DNA of 64,000 nt from Glandiceps talaboti (GCF_964340395.1 NC_135563.1:5611922-5675921), one strand, 5' to 3'; shown: positions 14,823-31,753, numbered from the stretch's first letter. Translations and numbers: made by a program. The notes: generated by a model not told the origin, from the letters alone.

Positions 14823-15075
14823 AATGTGATGAACGTGCGCATGCGTACAATGTCGGCAGCCTCGCTCAAAATTGCCTAAGAGAGAACATTTCTGATTGGG
14901 TGAGCTCTGCGCTCGCAAGGCGAGACTTACACGTGAAATCCAAGTATACTGTGTCAGATGTTGGAAAGGCGTTCGTCCAGGAAAATAAAAAACTAACGTA
15001 AAAGACGCAATAACGATGGAATAAAGGTAAATACAGGAAAACCAGCCTATCTAACATCAGATTTTAATCAGATTG

Positions 15076-15084
15076 ACCAAACCC
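15076..15084. repeat. Target-site duplication, right copy (ACCAAACCC)
   Basis: Exact match to 10215-10223, immediately outside the right inverted repeat. Confidence 0.9.
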
Positions 15085-15190
15085 CTAAGTATTTGAAATC
15101 AAATACTTGCTCTACTGTATTCGAATTTGCAAAACTGAATTTAGTTTTACTCTTTGAGAAGTACCGTTATGTTAACTTCTGTAGCTCATA
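15076..15190 (-). mobile_element. LINE segment displaced by the transposon insertion
   Basis: The minus-strand reading gives SKTKFSFANSNTVEQVFDFK then YLGVW, which joins the LDSKL segment at 10200-10223 across the transposon. Upstream (plus-strand right) of about 15190 the LINE similarity fades, giving the 5'-truncation point. Confidence 0.75.
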
Positions 15191-16262
15191 AGTTATGGAA
15201 GTCAACCATCACGTGTTTATCGATCGACCTCTGAATCTTTGACGCCGGTTATTGTGAACCAGTTGATGTAGAAATCGGACATGAGAGATTCATGCACGAA
15301 ACCTGCGAAAGATTAAAGTATCAACCAATTGTGACTGTGTATTATTTTCATGTAATTGATATGATCAGGAGAAGAAGTAAAGGAAATTATTTGTCAAAAC
15401 CAATCAGGGCAGGACTAATGACGTTCGTGATGTTTGGACAGATGTCGCCAAAAAAATATAACGAATTGTTACCTTAGTATGTAACAGCCATCATTTCGAT
15501 ATGACGGGCACCACTCTTAATCACATTAAATGCATATAGTGTGATGGTCCGTCCTTTGACGCAAGGTTATCATCAGTTAGAACTTGTGATAGCGTTACGT
15601 TCTTTGTACCAGTGGTGATTGCACATTTTTTTAAAAAGAAGTAACCCGTTATTCATTTACACGGTGGGAAATTAGGTCCTTTCATCAAGCCGCCTGATTT
15701 CTGTATCACATACATTTCTAAGTCTGGACAATGCGAAAGTTGATGTTCTGCTCTATTCTGCCATATGACCTATACGATTAACACGATGAAGACATTTTAA
15801 ATTATAATTTCAAAAGCAATTATACAAGTTTAAACAAGGTATAAACATTGCCTATAGCAACAATACGAATCATGTTATACATACTGATAACCTTTTTAAA
15901 GTGAAATGGATTTTGTTTTGATGCTGGCGCTTCGAGTGTTTTATGCATATTTAATTATGCATTTTGCATAGCGATGGGGCAGGCTAGCGTAAAAACTCAA
16001 GTAGCTGATAGAAAGTTTATTTCTTTGCCAACAACCAGAACTGAAAAGTTGATCATCGAAACTTTACTTTTACTTGACTGAAAAGCTGCAACTATTTTGA
16101 TTCCCATTGCAACAAATTAACGGGTACAAGTTATATCATTAGTGTGTTAAAACATAGAAGGTAACAGTAACCATAGTGTAATAAAATCAACCAAAATGTA
16201 AGAGGCTGACATTTATCAACAAAGAACTTCCTGATTAAAAATATGGTAACATTTTGCTCTAC
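15191..16262. other. Intergenic, no recognised gene
   Basis: A 61-codon ORF (15292-15477) shows no motif. No repeat or RNA gene recognised. Confidence 0.45.
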
Positions 16263-16639
16263 GGCCTAATAAAAAAATTGTGTGGTTCCGATTACGCTCA
16301 AGTTTAGAATAGGTGGGTAGATTATTTTGTGGATATATTTTTATCACATGTGAATGTCTGGTTCATGTAGTTAAGTTTTCGCCGTTGTTTTCAAAATGGC
16401 CTCTGTATTAATGGTTTCTTCCCATCAGTTGTACAGGCATTGCAGATTGGAAGAACACGTTTATATTGTGTTTTTCATTTGATGTCGGTTTCCGCATCCG
16501 CTATTTATGACGAGACTTCACAATGTTTGCGATTTTATTATTTTTTTCTTGCAATGAATGTGTAAAAAAAAAGTTTAGGGTCGGCAGTGAAAACTAGATG
16601 GGGTCGGGTAACCGGAAGCAAACAATTTTATTTTAGGCC
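16263..16639 (+). mobile_element. Small inverted-repeat element (MITE-like), copy 1
   Basis: The ends are imperfect ~34-bp inverted repeats: GGCCTAATAAAAAAATTG at the left, and at the right, read inverted, GGCCTAAAATAAAATTG. Both then run into a TTCCGRTTAC block. There is no coding capacity. Related copies lie at 28881-29232 and, inverted, at 31754-32140. I could not fix a target duplication. Confidence 0.75.
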
Positions 16640-17784
16640 TAACCATAAATGATATAGACAAAAAGTACACATTTTGACCTGAATAGTTATGTCTCTATGT
16701 CTTTCATTTTCACTACATCCTTCGTGGTTTATACATGTACTACTAAATTTGAATTCCACATGCTGTCCGGAAGGTTAAATGTTCATTTGGTTATTATCTA
16801 CACTCACTGTCATTATTGGTTTTCTGTATATGTGCGACTGGTGCTGTAGAAGGGCAAACACCGAACACTGGGCAGGACATACAATACAACACAAAATCAC
16901 AGTGATTAGGCCTAGAAAAAAAGGAATTGTTTCTGATCAGCGCGTTCACCACTTAAATACCCTCGCGTCGGTCTTTTTTACGTCTTTGTCCAGCCCAAGC
17001 AGTCTGCAGATCTGGGGGAAACACAAAAATAACCCTCCCTACAGTGAAGACAACTGTAGAGCCAATCGTAAACAGTCAAATGACACCTGCCCCACATACA
17101 CACTTGCTCTAAAGTACTAAATAAAAAGTACAGTAACTGCCATAAATAGTACATTGAGTTATAGGTTTGTTGAGACTCAAAAACAATCTCGTCGTCGCAC
17201 CACTTTAGACAGAATGTCCTGACCTGTTTTTGTGACCTTAAAACATTGAATAATTTGACAATAATATAACCGAATGATGTAGAGGCAGAACATGTACCCA
17301 CTAATGCAGACAGTCTACAGGTATATCCGGGTAGTTCGTCTCATCACTGATTTAGAACAGATTATGTCGTTGATAATGAGTTGTAATTTCCTCCCTCGTC
17401 TCCACAATTTGTAACCTATTATTATCCCGTATATTTAGAATTTGACATTTTCTATAATGTTTAGATCTGTCTCAATACCATAATCAATATCGACGTCATT
17501 TTAAAGGCAAACTCATACATTTTGTATGCAAGTCCAAGATGGATGGCTATCGCTTTACAAACCCCGTTAATGATATATTCATGGTTGCATGAATAGTCAC
17601 GAGATTGAAAGTCAATATTGCCAAGTATATTAGCAAAATCAAAGAGCATACCATGTGTAGTTAATGAATGGCTGATATACGGCAGCATGTAGAAATGATT
17701 TGGTATAATTGATATATGTATGAGCGATGGGGAAGGTTGACAAGGATCTTTTGATGAGTGTTATCGCGATAGTGAAACTGTACT
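16640..17784. other. Intergenic, no recognised gene
   Basis: Two overlapping ORFs of about 110 codons (16779-17120 plus, 16978-17301 minus) have no recognisable motif. No repeat seen. Confidence 0.4.
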
Positions 17785-19170
17785 TTGAACCGGTAAGTTT
17801 CTTCGGCCTGGGGGTGGGGGTGGGGTGCGGTGGATTGGTAGAGGGGTCATCCTGTTCTTGAAATTGGCAGTAGGGGGGTCATGCTGTTTTGAAAATTGTA
17901 GATAAGGTGGTCATTATATTTTGGATTGTGATGGCAGAAAAAGTCCTTTTCTACAATGGCATATAGCCTTGTCTGAAATGTGGTACATGTAAATATTTGT
18001 TCTTGTCCCTGTTTCTTACAGCAATTCATTAATGTTAGGGCTCCACATGAGAGTTCAAATATAACTACACATATACATATACATGTATTACCTAGCTACC
18101 ACACTAGATAAAGAACATGTTATGTAAATGCTTAACTATTTCACAATCAATGCTTCACTTATATTGCACTTTGGGGCAAAAGAGAACTGAAGGTTCTACT
18201 CTTCAGTTTTAACTTGTCAGAAGGCAGTAATACACTTTCTATTTAATGTTATCAGCAATACACTAGGTATGATCATGAACACCTAAAGTTCTCTACCATA
18301 CCAATGAATTTACTATACATGCACTATTAATGCTCCTATACCAATGTTACGGGCCCATGTTTATGTGACATGTGAAACTCATTTAAAACTTATATTTACG
18401 TTAGCTTTTCAAAGCCTGGAAATAGTACCTCAAAGGCTATTAATAACCTAAAAATTGCCTTACTATAGACATAAAAAACTCCAGATTTGCCAGGGAGAAA
18501 TCCCCCAAGGACTCCCTCACCCCCAGAGGTCACTCATGCATTCAACCAACAATTAGATGCACCAATTATTTTACTGTCATAATGGTATTAAACGTTTCTA
18601 AATATTTTCACCCTATGCTAATATGAGATTACATTGTCTTTTAAAGATGTGAAATGTTTGCCAAGGTAGTCTAAAATTGCCTTAAACTCTCAATCTCCCC
18701 TACCAATGATACTACTATTAGATGTGCTGACCTTTACTACATGTGTATAATGATTCCATTTAACTTTCTAAGAACAGATTTTAACTCTATGTAAATTATA
18801 AGAAAGGTTTCTGATACTTCATGGTGCTGTTTTCTAAAGCTTGGAGGTTAATCCTTGAAAGGGTCTGAAAGGGCCTAAATTGACTTTAAGAGTAATAAAC
18901 CTCCAGAGCTTTCAGGGGGAGACCCTCTCGGACCCTCAATGAGTTGTGTACATGTACATATTCCCTTCTCAAGCTTCCCCCTACCTTTCACTGTAAAGAT
19001 CCCTTTGGAATATATATATATACCCTATGTAGTCAATAATTATATGGTAGTGCTATTCCGGGATCTTATAAAGTATTTCAGTCACGATCAAAAATTACCT
19101 GTCATGTGAATATGATATATGGGGGAAGGGGTCATCGTGTTTTAGAATTAAGTTATAGGGGGTCAGCCTG
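17785..19170 (+). repeat. Interspersed repeat, copy B (uninterrupted)
   Basis: Counterpart of copy A at 190-2740, same orientation. It keeps the continuous sequence around 18430-18460 where copy A has acquired a LINE. The 'gggtcatcgtgtttt' phrase near its end (about 19128) resembles the phrases near its start, so the unit may contain internal direct repeats. Confidence 0.75.
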
Positions 19171-21008
19171 TTTTCGGTTTTACAGATAAGGTCTTCAGTG
19201 ACGTTTTGTCGGCCACCAAAGATAAATCTACCGACACCCCCCCCCCCCCGGCTGGAGAAGGTGACCAGACCCTTAGATTAAGGGAACGAGTTGTTAAGTT
19301 TACCCTCAAGGGTCCACGGATGATTATCCTTATGTCTTCATTATTCATGGAGTGATCAGAAGTTCGTACGATTTTAGTTAACTCAGAACTCAGTTTGTTG
19401 TCTAAGAGTGACGTCATTAACAGTTGTATTGCAAGCGCGCGCTATTACTACAGCACATACCATCTGGAAATGAGTTTTGTGCATACAAGTCGCTGGGCTA
19501 TATGTGAAGGAAAAAAAACGTGCTGAAAATTAATAACCCCGATAAATTGTGCCTCCGCAGTACTGAGATCCTGCCGTCTCTAATATGAGTAATGGTGCAA
19601 CGGGTCATGTCAGAATGGCCTTTCACGAAGATCTCACTAACCTCGGGAGTGAGAAGTCAAAGTTGGGGTCTGTCGACATACGTCATTAACCAGTGAGATT
19701 AATTTGACCTGACACCAGGTAGAGGTCATCAAAACATGAATGTTAGGTCGTCGTACAGTACTAAGCAGAGCCTGATTGTTTGCACCAAGGTTATCGTCTT
19801 GGGATATCACAAGAGTGGTGTGATTTATATCAATTTTCGTCATGTCACAGATTTTTAATAGCATAGATTTCAAACTTGATAGTGCATGAAATATTAATCG
19901 ATGTTTCAATAATTTCATTTGCGTTTATCATTCTTCAACTTAGAAAGTTTCATTTAATCTTGTAATGGTAATCTTGTAATTAAGTTTTTAGCATATAAAA
20001 TGAGTCTACAAGTAACGAAGGAATTGGAAGGTTATTGACATTTTCGAACAATTACCTTCGGTACTAGATTATATAGTGGTCTCCAAACTGATATGAGATA
20101 AAACTGTCAGACATTTTTGCATGTCCTTAGTCAGTGAAATGTTTAACATGTATTCGTTAGTTTTCATATATGTACACAGCATAGTACAGAGTTTTATATC
20201 TATAAGGCGTGTACATTTACTCGTATTCTCATTTCTTAGTCAGACGTTGCTATTGTATTGTTTTTATGTATCAATATAAGTTTTATTAGTCCAGCGTGAT
20301 AACATCTTTTCAAACCCCTAAGGAATATAATTATCTGAATGGCATCTTTACGGCAAGTTTTATTTGGATCACTTTTGATATTTCTGAAATTATTGTTTTT
20401 ATTTCAGTTGTAAAGTTTGAGGCTGATAATTACGGGAGATTTGTGTTACTAAGAGTGGGTTTAACAGGGAGTTGTTCGAAGCAAATTCATGTTAATGCAT
20501 TTTTTATGTTAGGGTAGCTTCACTCTTTGTCTGATTCCTATGACCCGTCTGACCCTACATTTCTTGACTTCCATTCAATCCAACAAAAATAAACGCCCTC
20601 TATGACGAAGTCAAGAAAACACAACATGACTGATGGTAAGATGTCGATGTCACAAGCGCACATCTCGGCAAATCGTTTTCGAATCTCCAATGGTTCACTG
20701 CTAGTATCCTTCAGGCATCAAGTTCAATTGACAATTCCAAGGCATCGCTAGGATCAACACTGTTAAATATGCGCTTTTGATTTAAAACATCATCAACAAG
20801 TACACACATTTACTTTCTCTTGTTCTTTTATTGGACTGACAGCCACACCGTTTATCTCCGTTATGGAAGATAATACTATGCATATTCATAACGGAAGCAC
20901 TAAGATTCATACACATCAAGTTCTCTATTTCCACTTTTGATTGAGAAACAGACATGTTTCGAAGAAATCACTTGTCCTTCTTCAGGGAAGACGTTGAGTA
21001 GCAATATC
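19171..21008. other. Intergenic, no recognised gene
   Basis: Short ORFs without motifs on both strands; a C-run at 19240-19249. Nothing else recognised. Confidence 0.4.
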
Positions 21009-21063
21009 GGTCTGTCTGTCTGTCTGTCTTTCTGTCTGTCTGTCTGTCTGTCTGCCTGTCTGT
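21009..21063. repeat. (TCTG)n microsatellite
   Basis: About a dozen TCTG units with two single-base variants. Confidence 0.95.
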
Positions 21064-21900
21064 GTTCAATATCTCCCTCAAATGAAACACCGTTCACCAC
21101 ACGTTTTACGTTACATTGTATTAAAGCAGTGATCAGCACTATGTGCATAATTGAGGACATTTATTATGATAAAGTATGTCATTTATAATGAACTTGGCGG
21201 ATACCTTGATAAGGTCATGACATGTGAGTCGCAAAGTGTAACTTGCACATTATGGACTAATTTGCATATTTTCCAATTACAGGGGGTTTCATCAATCTCC
21301 GTGGACACATATACTTCCTATTATAAATAGGATAGTTTGGTTTTCAGGCTCTATGACAAATTCATTTTTTGGAGGACTATTTATTGCGAAATCAGCTAGC
21401 CTAATTTTCATATCTTATAATTTGTTTGCTTCTATTTTAATACATACAGTTACTATCAGATTAAAAGATATTGCTTAATGTACAAATTGTTTACACAGTT
21501 AAGCTTTGCAATATAGTTTTAAAATATTTACAAGTTAAGGTTTAATCTCATAAGTAACTAATGTTTTCCAATAACTGGGCAAAAGCTGTCAATGTATTAG
21601 TGGTAATCCCACATAGCTCAGTACTTATATTGATTGATTATGCCATGGTGCACATATCAATTGCATTTGGTTGGTGTGCCATGGATATCAATGGCATTTA
21701 TATGTATCTCACAATGCTGTTGCTATCATGAGAGAGTTCTGACACGAGTGGGCGCAATATGCATGCAATGCAATGAACTGGTCATTTTCTGTACAACTAT
21801 ATATGCGCACATGAACAGGAGCAAAGAGTCAGAATAGTTCATGTTATTGACCTTACGGGAGGCATTCAGTTCACATACTGTTCGGTCACGTATGTGACGT
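21064..21900. other. Intergenic, no recognised gene
   Basis: ORFs at 20937-21188 and 21634-21837 have no recognised motif. No repeat seen. Confidence 0.4.
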
Positions 21901-22384
21901 GATGCCATGTCATGTCATGTCATGTCATATTATGTTATATCATTTAATTTGTGTGATGTGATGTGATGTGATGTGATATGACGTAGTGCTGCGACACGAT
22001 GCTATATGATATGATATGATATGATGCGATGAGATGCGATGCGATGCTATGTGAAGTGAAGTGGCGTGATGTGATGTGATGTGATGTGATCTGACGTGAT
22101 GTGATGTGACATGATGTGATGTGATGTGGGGTGAGGTGGTTTGATGTCATGTGATGTGCTGTGAGGTGGTGCGATCTGACGTGCTGTGATGTGATGTGAT
22201 GTGGGGTGAGGTGAGGTGCTGTGATGTGATGTGATGTGATGTGATGTGATGTGACGTGATTGTTGTGTGATCTGATGTGATGTGATCTGATGTGAGGCGA
22301 GGGGTTTGATGTGATGTGTTATCATGTTATGTCATGTGATGTCATGCCATGCCATGCGATGTGATGTGATGTCATGTCATGTCA
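21901..22384. repeat. Pentameric GTGAT/CATGT satellite, ~480 bp
   Basis: The block is built of degenerate five-base units: TCATG at both edges, TGATA and GTGAT in the middle, and GTGAG/GTGCT variants. The edges (21906-21930 and 22320-22382) share the 'catgtcatgt' variant, so sub-families are arranged in blocks. The HITSH-type minus-strand ORFs are by-products. Confidence 0.93.
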
Positions 22385-22780
22385 GTTGATATCAACCAAA
22401 TCGTCAAATCATGTAACTGTACAGACACGGTGATAAATAGTGCATAATTGAACTTTGTATAGCAGTATAGATGAATTAGCAAGAATGCCATGGTAGGTAA
22501 TGATGAATGGTTGAGTTTAGTCATCACTGTGTAAACCATTCAGGTGAGACCGACAGCCACGCCATCATCTCTCAATCTCAGTAAAACCTACCACGCTTCA
22601 TTGAAAAAAGGCAAAGTATTGGTAGTTCTCAAAAAAGACAACACGGGGTGGTATAAATACTTTTTACAAACTCAAAATGGTTACTTCTGGGATAATTTTT
22701 TTGAGTATATTTTATCGTTTTAAGAGAAAACCATGATAACAATAATTAATCAATTGTTATTACGTTACCGGGTCATAAAT

Positions 22781-22819
<39 letters not shown>

Positions 22820-23915
22820 TATGAATGTCAAAGCCTTATAGCTGTAAATATTTAACTACATTACCTCTCCTACACCCTTCTGTGGAAGCTGAATACTGTT
22901 GAGTCAGTACATTTAGTGATGAAAAGGTGAAAAAAAGACGTTGAAAAAAATCATGTTGACTATGTCCATCAACTAATATTATCAGAGTGTGTGATACCCA
23001 TCAAGCTTAACGAGAATACATGCATAGGATATCTTATATCACAGTGCCAATGAAAGTACATATAGCTATCATTATCTCGATATGAAATTACTCGCATGGA
23101 ATGGAAAATGAAGGCACATCCCTTCTCAAAAGATTCGAATCGTAAGTCTCAGAGGACGACAATCCTCTATTATTGTACAAATAACAGAGAAGGTCATTAC
23201 AGTTCATACAATCTGAAATTATCATCTAGATAACCAGACTGACATCATATGTGTACAATTATGTATAATATATTTAAACTCAAAAGCTGCAGTAAATAGC
23301 GCGGTACTTTAGCTGCAGACATCGAATCTATGCCATTCCAATTATTGTGTACTAAAGTAAGTTTTTGAACATGGGAAAGGAAAACTATTTGAAAGCTTCA
23401 AAAATGACATTTAAGTCCGAATTTGACAGAATGGATCAATAATTATGACGTTAAAGTATTATTACAACTCAACATTTCACTCTGAAGGTCAGAATTGTAT
23501 ATTTCTAATGAAATATTCTATACCTGTGTAACAATTCACTCTAATATATCTCAAAAGGATATTAGAATTACTTAAAAGTTAGTCATTATGTGACTAATGT
23601 ATATCAAATGTCGAGTATAAAGTATTTGTAGAGACGGGGAAAGAAAGTAATAATGAACCAATCTGTCAACTGAAATTGAAACATTGCCTGTTATATTAGT
23701 AATGTAGGTACCTTTCAGGACGTAAGGAGATAATTGGTTAGATCCAAGACTAGTTACAGCAATTTAGGATAAATGCCAAGTGTTTCATATAACTGTCACC
23801 ATCATGCAGTTCACAATCTGGCTTCACAGTTAAACATTTCATCGGCCTTGGGAAGAATGTCTACCATACCACCTACTACAGATAAGTGAGAAGATAAATC
23901 AGATTATTCATTACT
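22385..23915. other. Intergenic, with one short (ACAG)n run
   Basis: (ACAG)n lies at about 22785-22819. Otherwise single-copy AT-rich sequence with no recognised gene. Confidence 0.45.
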
Positions 23916-23975
23916 GTATGTATGTATGTATGTATGTATGTATGTATGTATGTATACATACATACATACATACAT

Positions 23976-24006
<31 letters not shown>

Positions 24007-24111
24007 TCCGTCCGTCCGTCCATCCATCCATCCATCCATCCATCCATCCATCCATACATACATACATACATACATACATACATACATACATACATACATA
24101 CATACATACAT
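23916..24111. repeat. Compound, palindromic tetranucleotide microsatellite
   Basis: (GTAT)n at 23916-23953 meets (ACAT)n at 23954-23993 at a GTATAC centre, forming a near-perfect palindrome. It continues as (AC)n, (CGTC)n, (CATC)n and (CATA)n up to 24111. The many overlapping YVCM/HTYI frames are artefacts. Confidence 0.95.
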
Positions 24112-24480
24112 GCGTCAGCAAAAAAACATATCGTGTTGGCGTCGTTAAGAGTTCGGAAAGTGGGCGATGGCGGTAGATTTGTTTTAATTTGTTTGTCTTG
24201 TTTCATCTCGATCTTATTAGTGTAATTGAAAAGTTTCAAATATCGAAAGTGGGTCTGCTAAGGAAATGTCAGGAGAATGACGGATATGAAAACTAGGGAG
24301 CGTCAGATGAAAATTGCCATTAGGAATCTGTCGAACATCAAAGAAGACCGAACAGGATGGTATGAAGCACCCATCCTGAAAAAAACACACAAACGACTTC
24401 ATTCAGTTGAAGACCGGTGCCCCGTGAATGTAAGGTCATTGTGAACAGATCTAGAATATCCTTGTCTTTATCTCTGTTCC
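24112..24480. other. Intergenic, no recognised gene
   Basis: No motif-bearing frame or repeat recognised. Confidence 0.4.
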
Positions 24481-28750
<4,270 letters not shown>

Positions 28751-28880
28751 ATTCCTGAGATGAATTTCAGGTTAAATACTTAGTCTTTACTCAGTTGAGA
28801 CTGGTTCTCCTGAATCGCAATCTTTATACCACTAAATATTGTGTTTGACAAATGTCAAATACTAGACAAACTGATTGTGG

Positions 28881-29232
28881 TTAGGCGGGGAAGAAAATAA
28901 TTGTGTGTGTCCGATAACATGGCCTCAGAAAATAGGGTAGGTAGGTGTGGATTTCATTTTATTTCATTTTACCTTTGTTTTTTTGTTTTTGAAAAATATT
29001 TCTTCGATCCCAAAAACGAACAAGATGTGGGTCAGAAATGAGAAATACCGCATCTGTAATAGTTTGATGACATATGTACAGACATCGCTGGGGAAAGAAA
29101 ACAGACGTGCATGAAAGCCAAGAAGAAAAAGAATTTTCTTATCTTTTTTTTTTAATGTTAAAAATGTTTAGGGTCGAAGGTTTAAACTAGGGTCGGTTAG
29201 GTTAACGGAAACACGCATTTTTTTATTTGGCC
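28881..29232 (+). mobile_element. Small inverted-repeat element (MITE-like), copy 2, diverged
   Basis: Same orientation as the copy at 16263. The left end has AAGAAAATAATTGTGTG then a TCCGATAAC block and a 'tagggtaggtaggtg' block. The right end has 'gtttagggtcg', 'ctagggtcgg' and a final TTTTTTTATTTGGCC. More decayed than copies 1 and 3. Confidence 0.6.
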
Positions 29233-31753
29233 TTCTTCATTCAAACGTACGGAGGTTTATTTTCTTACTGATTAAAATTAATTTGACGTTAAGAATATTC
29301 TTTTTTGATTGATGGAAGATATACGACATCTTAAAACATGACAAAAATCACTCAATTTACATACATGTCACCTATCCTGACAGTAATTAGCTGAAAACAT
29401 GGCAGAATATTGTGTTCTTAGTACCCTAGGGACGTAAAGAACCTAGCTGAACTTTCCTCGTGGGTAAACGCCATGTTGTCTGGAATACATTTGCTGGATC
29501 GATGCGACTTGATCGCAAATGTATAAAAACTTCAGCGCTGAATTTAATGCTTACAGCATTAGATATAAAGTGCACGTAAATACACTTACTTTGACGACGT
29601 GAATGAATCGATTCCGTCAATACTTGGGTTTCGATAAAGCATCATTTTTACGTGTCAATATTGTGTGTTTTCATTTCTTGACTATTATCGGATGACAAAA
29701 TGTGCCATTGCTAAACTTCGTAGAACACTATAATGGATTTTCGTAAAATAACAAAATCAATTTCACCTGCCTGCCTCGTCGTTCTATTAAACCTTCCCAA
29801 GTTGGCAGATTTCATTGGTAAAAAGGCATTAAATTAGATGAAAGGCAGGAGATTGCCTTCTAAAGTTCGAAAGTGAAGCTTAATTGTTTCTCACTTTACT
29901 TTAGATAGTACATCAGTCATTCATCACCACGTGCAGTTGAAACCCCGATTTTCTTTCATCCTCATTTATCTTGCCGTTCATCAAAACATCCCCCTGACCC
30001 CCCACCTGCGTAGATCCGATAACACTGCTTGTTCACCGGAAATAAAGCGCCAGTCATTTTCCTTTACTGACGTTTATTTCCGATTAATCGATCTCAGATC
30101 AATTTAGGAGTCCATGGAAATGCTAACAGGCTTTATTTCGCAAACAATCCCAAGCTGAATTTCATTAAACCTGACATATCGAATCTTTTTCATAAATAAC
30201 GAAAACATCCACTGTTCATCTGGAAAAAAAACTTTGGGTTATTAAATTTTCCAACAGACGAAGTAGGTGGGTTTTGTTGAAAATGGAAAATAGCAAATCT
30301 GCTTTAAATCGAAGACGATGGGATACTAGGAAATGTTCGCTTTAATTTTTTTTCATCTCTTCCCCAGTCTCTCAAATGTAAAGGTCAGAGACCAATGTGA
30401 ACAAACTTTATTGAACTAGCACGTCTTGTATATACATTTCCTGACATCCGACAATTGATAGACAGCTTGTCACATGAAAGTTTTCTTGCTGGTAAAAGTA
30501 GTTAAAAAGTTTTATCATGTCATGCCGGGAGAAGACAGTTATGTATTTCTGAATACGATACTTGGAGGGCCTAAACTTGTAACAGTTGCGCATGCTCATT
30601 GTAGTGTTGCTATTACCCGGTTATATCGCGCGAGTGATGAATCTCCTTTTTTTCAAGCCACGACGAATTCAATGGAGAGCTTTCTGTGTTCAGGACAATA
30701 CTTTCACATGGTTTGGATAATTGAAAGTTTTTCGAAGGTGTCGCAGTGTCTACTAGTGTCTCTGTCTGAATATGTAACTGTCAATAAGTTGTGTCAGACA
30801 CACGTGATGTGCATAAGCCTACATCAAATGACAGTTCTGAACATCTTTCAGCAACCCATGCATCTGTAGTAGTTCGCATTGAACGAGTCTGTGCGCTCTG
30901 CCTCGTCACGTTCTTTGGCTGTCAGAACTGATTAATTTTTGCAGTGTTTTTGTAAGTAAAGATCATACATCAAGGTCTGCTCACAATTGACCATCACTAA
31001 TGATGCGTTGTCTAAAAATTAAAACACGGCAATGCATGAGTAAGAGTTACGCAAGTGAAAATGAAACATTTCTCGAAATAAGCAATCCCCTTAAGGTTCC
31101 ATGTTTTAAAAATTGAAACATTGGTATAGATTAAACACCACGGGATATTCTATTTTTAAAAAGGAGGGGGTCCACCAAACATGAGACAGGGAACGTGTAG
31201 TTCGACTTAGTATGTATGGAGGCGAGCACAATCAAGCTATAAGTAGGTACCAAAGATTAAAAAAAATAATCAAGTTATATCATATAGAGTTGTATACAAT
31301 TTATCATTCCATTGCCTTCTACTTTGTAGCAAACCTTTTTCCAGAAGTAATCCGCGTGGAAAACATTCGATAACGCTTTTAGTTACTTCGGGGAAACGAG
31401 TTGTGCCCGTTGGGAGACGTTCCAATGAGAACTAATACATCGATGTACACGGTGAAGTGATGCTTAACAAAATCCCCGGAGATTTGTGCACTGTATCAAT
31501 TAGATGTGAACGGGCACCAAAACTTATCGCGTAAATTGTAAATCATGGCACGCATGATGCTAGATAATTTACTAGCATATTCATCATATCTCTCATGGTC
31601 AATGGTTAAATTTACGAATTCACAGGCTGTGAACATGAATTTGATAACTTGATAACGGAAGAAGTGCTGCAAATTGAATATAACTTGATTGTAATGATGT
31701 GATTGCTTCGAAGACATTGTCCGTACAGTAAGATGGGAAACGGAGCCAGGCGT
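29233..31753. other. Non-coding stretch, no recognised gene
   Basis: The longest open frame is 30474-30869 (131 codons, plus). It has no family motif and no convincing splice partners, so I do not call it. No repeats recognised. Confidence 0.4.

Larger units (their letters stand above)
10224..15075. mobile_element. 4.85-kb TIR DNA transposon carrying a RecQ-like helicase
   Basis: The ends are identical 166-bp terminal inverted repeats (10224-10389 and 14910-15075) starting CAATCTGATT, flanked by a 9-bp direct repeat of target DNA. Inside are a minus-strand, intron-containing RecQ-like helicase pseudogene that starts about 90 bp from the right repeat, and a small plus-strand exon set starting near the left repeat. 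The two are convergent. I recognise no transposase, so the copy is presumably non-autonomous. Helicase-bearing cut-and-paste elements have been described in animals (an Academ lineage with helicase is the nearest I recall), but Academ duplications are, as far as I remember, 3-4 bp. Long repeats with a 9-bp duplication are more like MULE-type elements. Superfamily unresolved. Confidence 0.9.

Noticed and set aside
16779-17301. Two overlapping antisense ORFs of about 110 codons
   Set aside because: No recognisable family, opposite strands equally open, no convincing splice sites.
21944-22325. HITSH-rich ORFs
   Set aside because: Frames of the GTGAT pentamer satellite.
30474-30869. 131-codon plus-strand ORF
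   Set aside because: No motif, no membrane or domain pattern, no splice context; such lengths occur by chance in 64 kb.
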